A stretch of DNA of 64,000 nt, from assembly GCA_035578905.1 (NCBI GenBank), contig JAQJVL010000148.1:124001-188000 (forward strand), in the 5' to 3' direction. The DNA comes from Stictocephala bisonia. Lineage: Eukaryota > Arthropoda > Insecta > Hemiptera > Membracidae. A program made the translations under genes and the position numbers. This document shows, piece by piece, positions 63,725-64,000 of the stretch (the stretch's first letter is position 1; every line of letters starts with the position of its first letter). The notes under the pieces are model-generated. The model was not told the DNA's origin and did not search any database. It saw only the letters and a list, made by a program, of their open reading frames with translations.

Positions 63725-64000
63725 CGGATATATAAAACCACTTTCACTGATGATGATCCTGCCACCCACCCTACATGTACAGTGGTGATTACTCTCCTGT
63801 CCACGCATACACGTACAGTGGTGATGACCGTCCTGCCAACCCATACACGAACAATGGTGATGGCCCTCCCACCCAACTATACACGTACATTAGTGATGAA
63901 CTTGCTGCCCACTCATACGTGTACCATACACGAACAATGGTGATGGCCCTCCCACCCACCTATTCACGTACAAGTGATGGCCCTCCCACCCACCCATATA
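63725..64000 (+). repeat. About 36-40-bp minisatellite, runs off the window
   Basis: Units of CCCACCCATACACGTACAGT then GGTGATGGCCCTCC, diverged, about 7 copies up to the window edge. It is the same motif as 51280-51372. Confidence 0.9.

Overview
This window looks like repeat-rich, AT-biased nuclear DNA of an arthropod, most likely an insect and possibly a hemipteran (inference from transposon content; no host gene is recognisable enough to fix the taxon). There are no bacterial operons, no rRNA genes and no convincing complete host gene. Nearly everything recognisable is a mobile element, a viral or virus-like relic, a tandem repeat or a tRNA-derived retroposon. Two 500-base runs of N are assembly gaps (10103-10602 and 41229-41728).

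Layout. 1-8300 is homopolymer-inflated sequence that I treat as an assembly or consensus artefact. It holds stretched copies of a repeat that is seen cleanly at 8300-8770 and, inverted, at 11605-12037. 8300-14350 holds that repeat, exon-like sequence, a 148-bp duplication and a 2.07-kb mariner element of DD41D type (12040-14108) whose transposase has one in-frame stop. 15308-16083 is a 403-bp tandem duplication. 19000-20935 is a decayed Penelope-like element with reverse transcriptase and GIY-YIG remnants. 21073-24815 is a 47-bp minisatellite split cleanly by a non-LTR retrotransposon that keeps an open 800-codon frame.

28473-37612 is the most interesting region: about 9.1 kb bounded by roughly 300-bp imperfect terminal inverted repeats. 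It contains Maverick/Polinton-type integrase pieces, a compact same-strand cluster of small genes, two intact and one broken paralogous small proteins of PC4-like pattern, a protein starting with a DFQGF motif, a double-BIR (IAP-like) protein without RING, and a palindrome-rich block resembling a viral enhancer or origin. Nested inside, on the opposite strand and followed by an A-rich tail, is a 357-codon frame that I suspect is an endogenised nucleoprotein of a negative-strand RNA virus. The element lacks recognisable polymerase B, packaging ATPase and complete capsid genes, so it is probably a degraded or composite remnant of an endogenous DNA virus or transposon.

37600-64000 is mainly repeats: a 61-bp minisatellite of about 28 units (39010-40720), a roughly 1.1-kb duplicated block with exon-like frames (41729-44180), two copies of a TA-flanked MITE, a 0.8-kb foldback MITE, a hAT-type MITE with perfect 8-bp target duplications (56709-57378), several tRNA-derived SINEs, a LINE fragment (52406-53275), a higher-order 50-52-bp minisatellite (54745-55372), and at least ten copies of one dispersed retroposon-like family on both strands.
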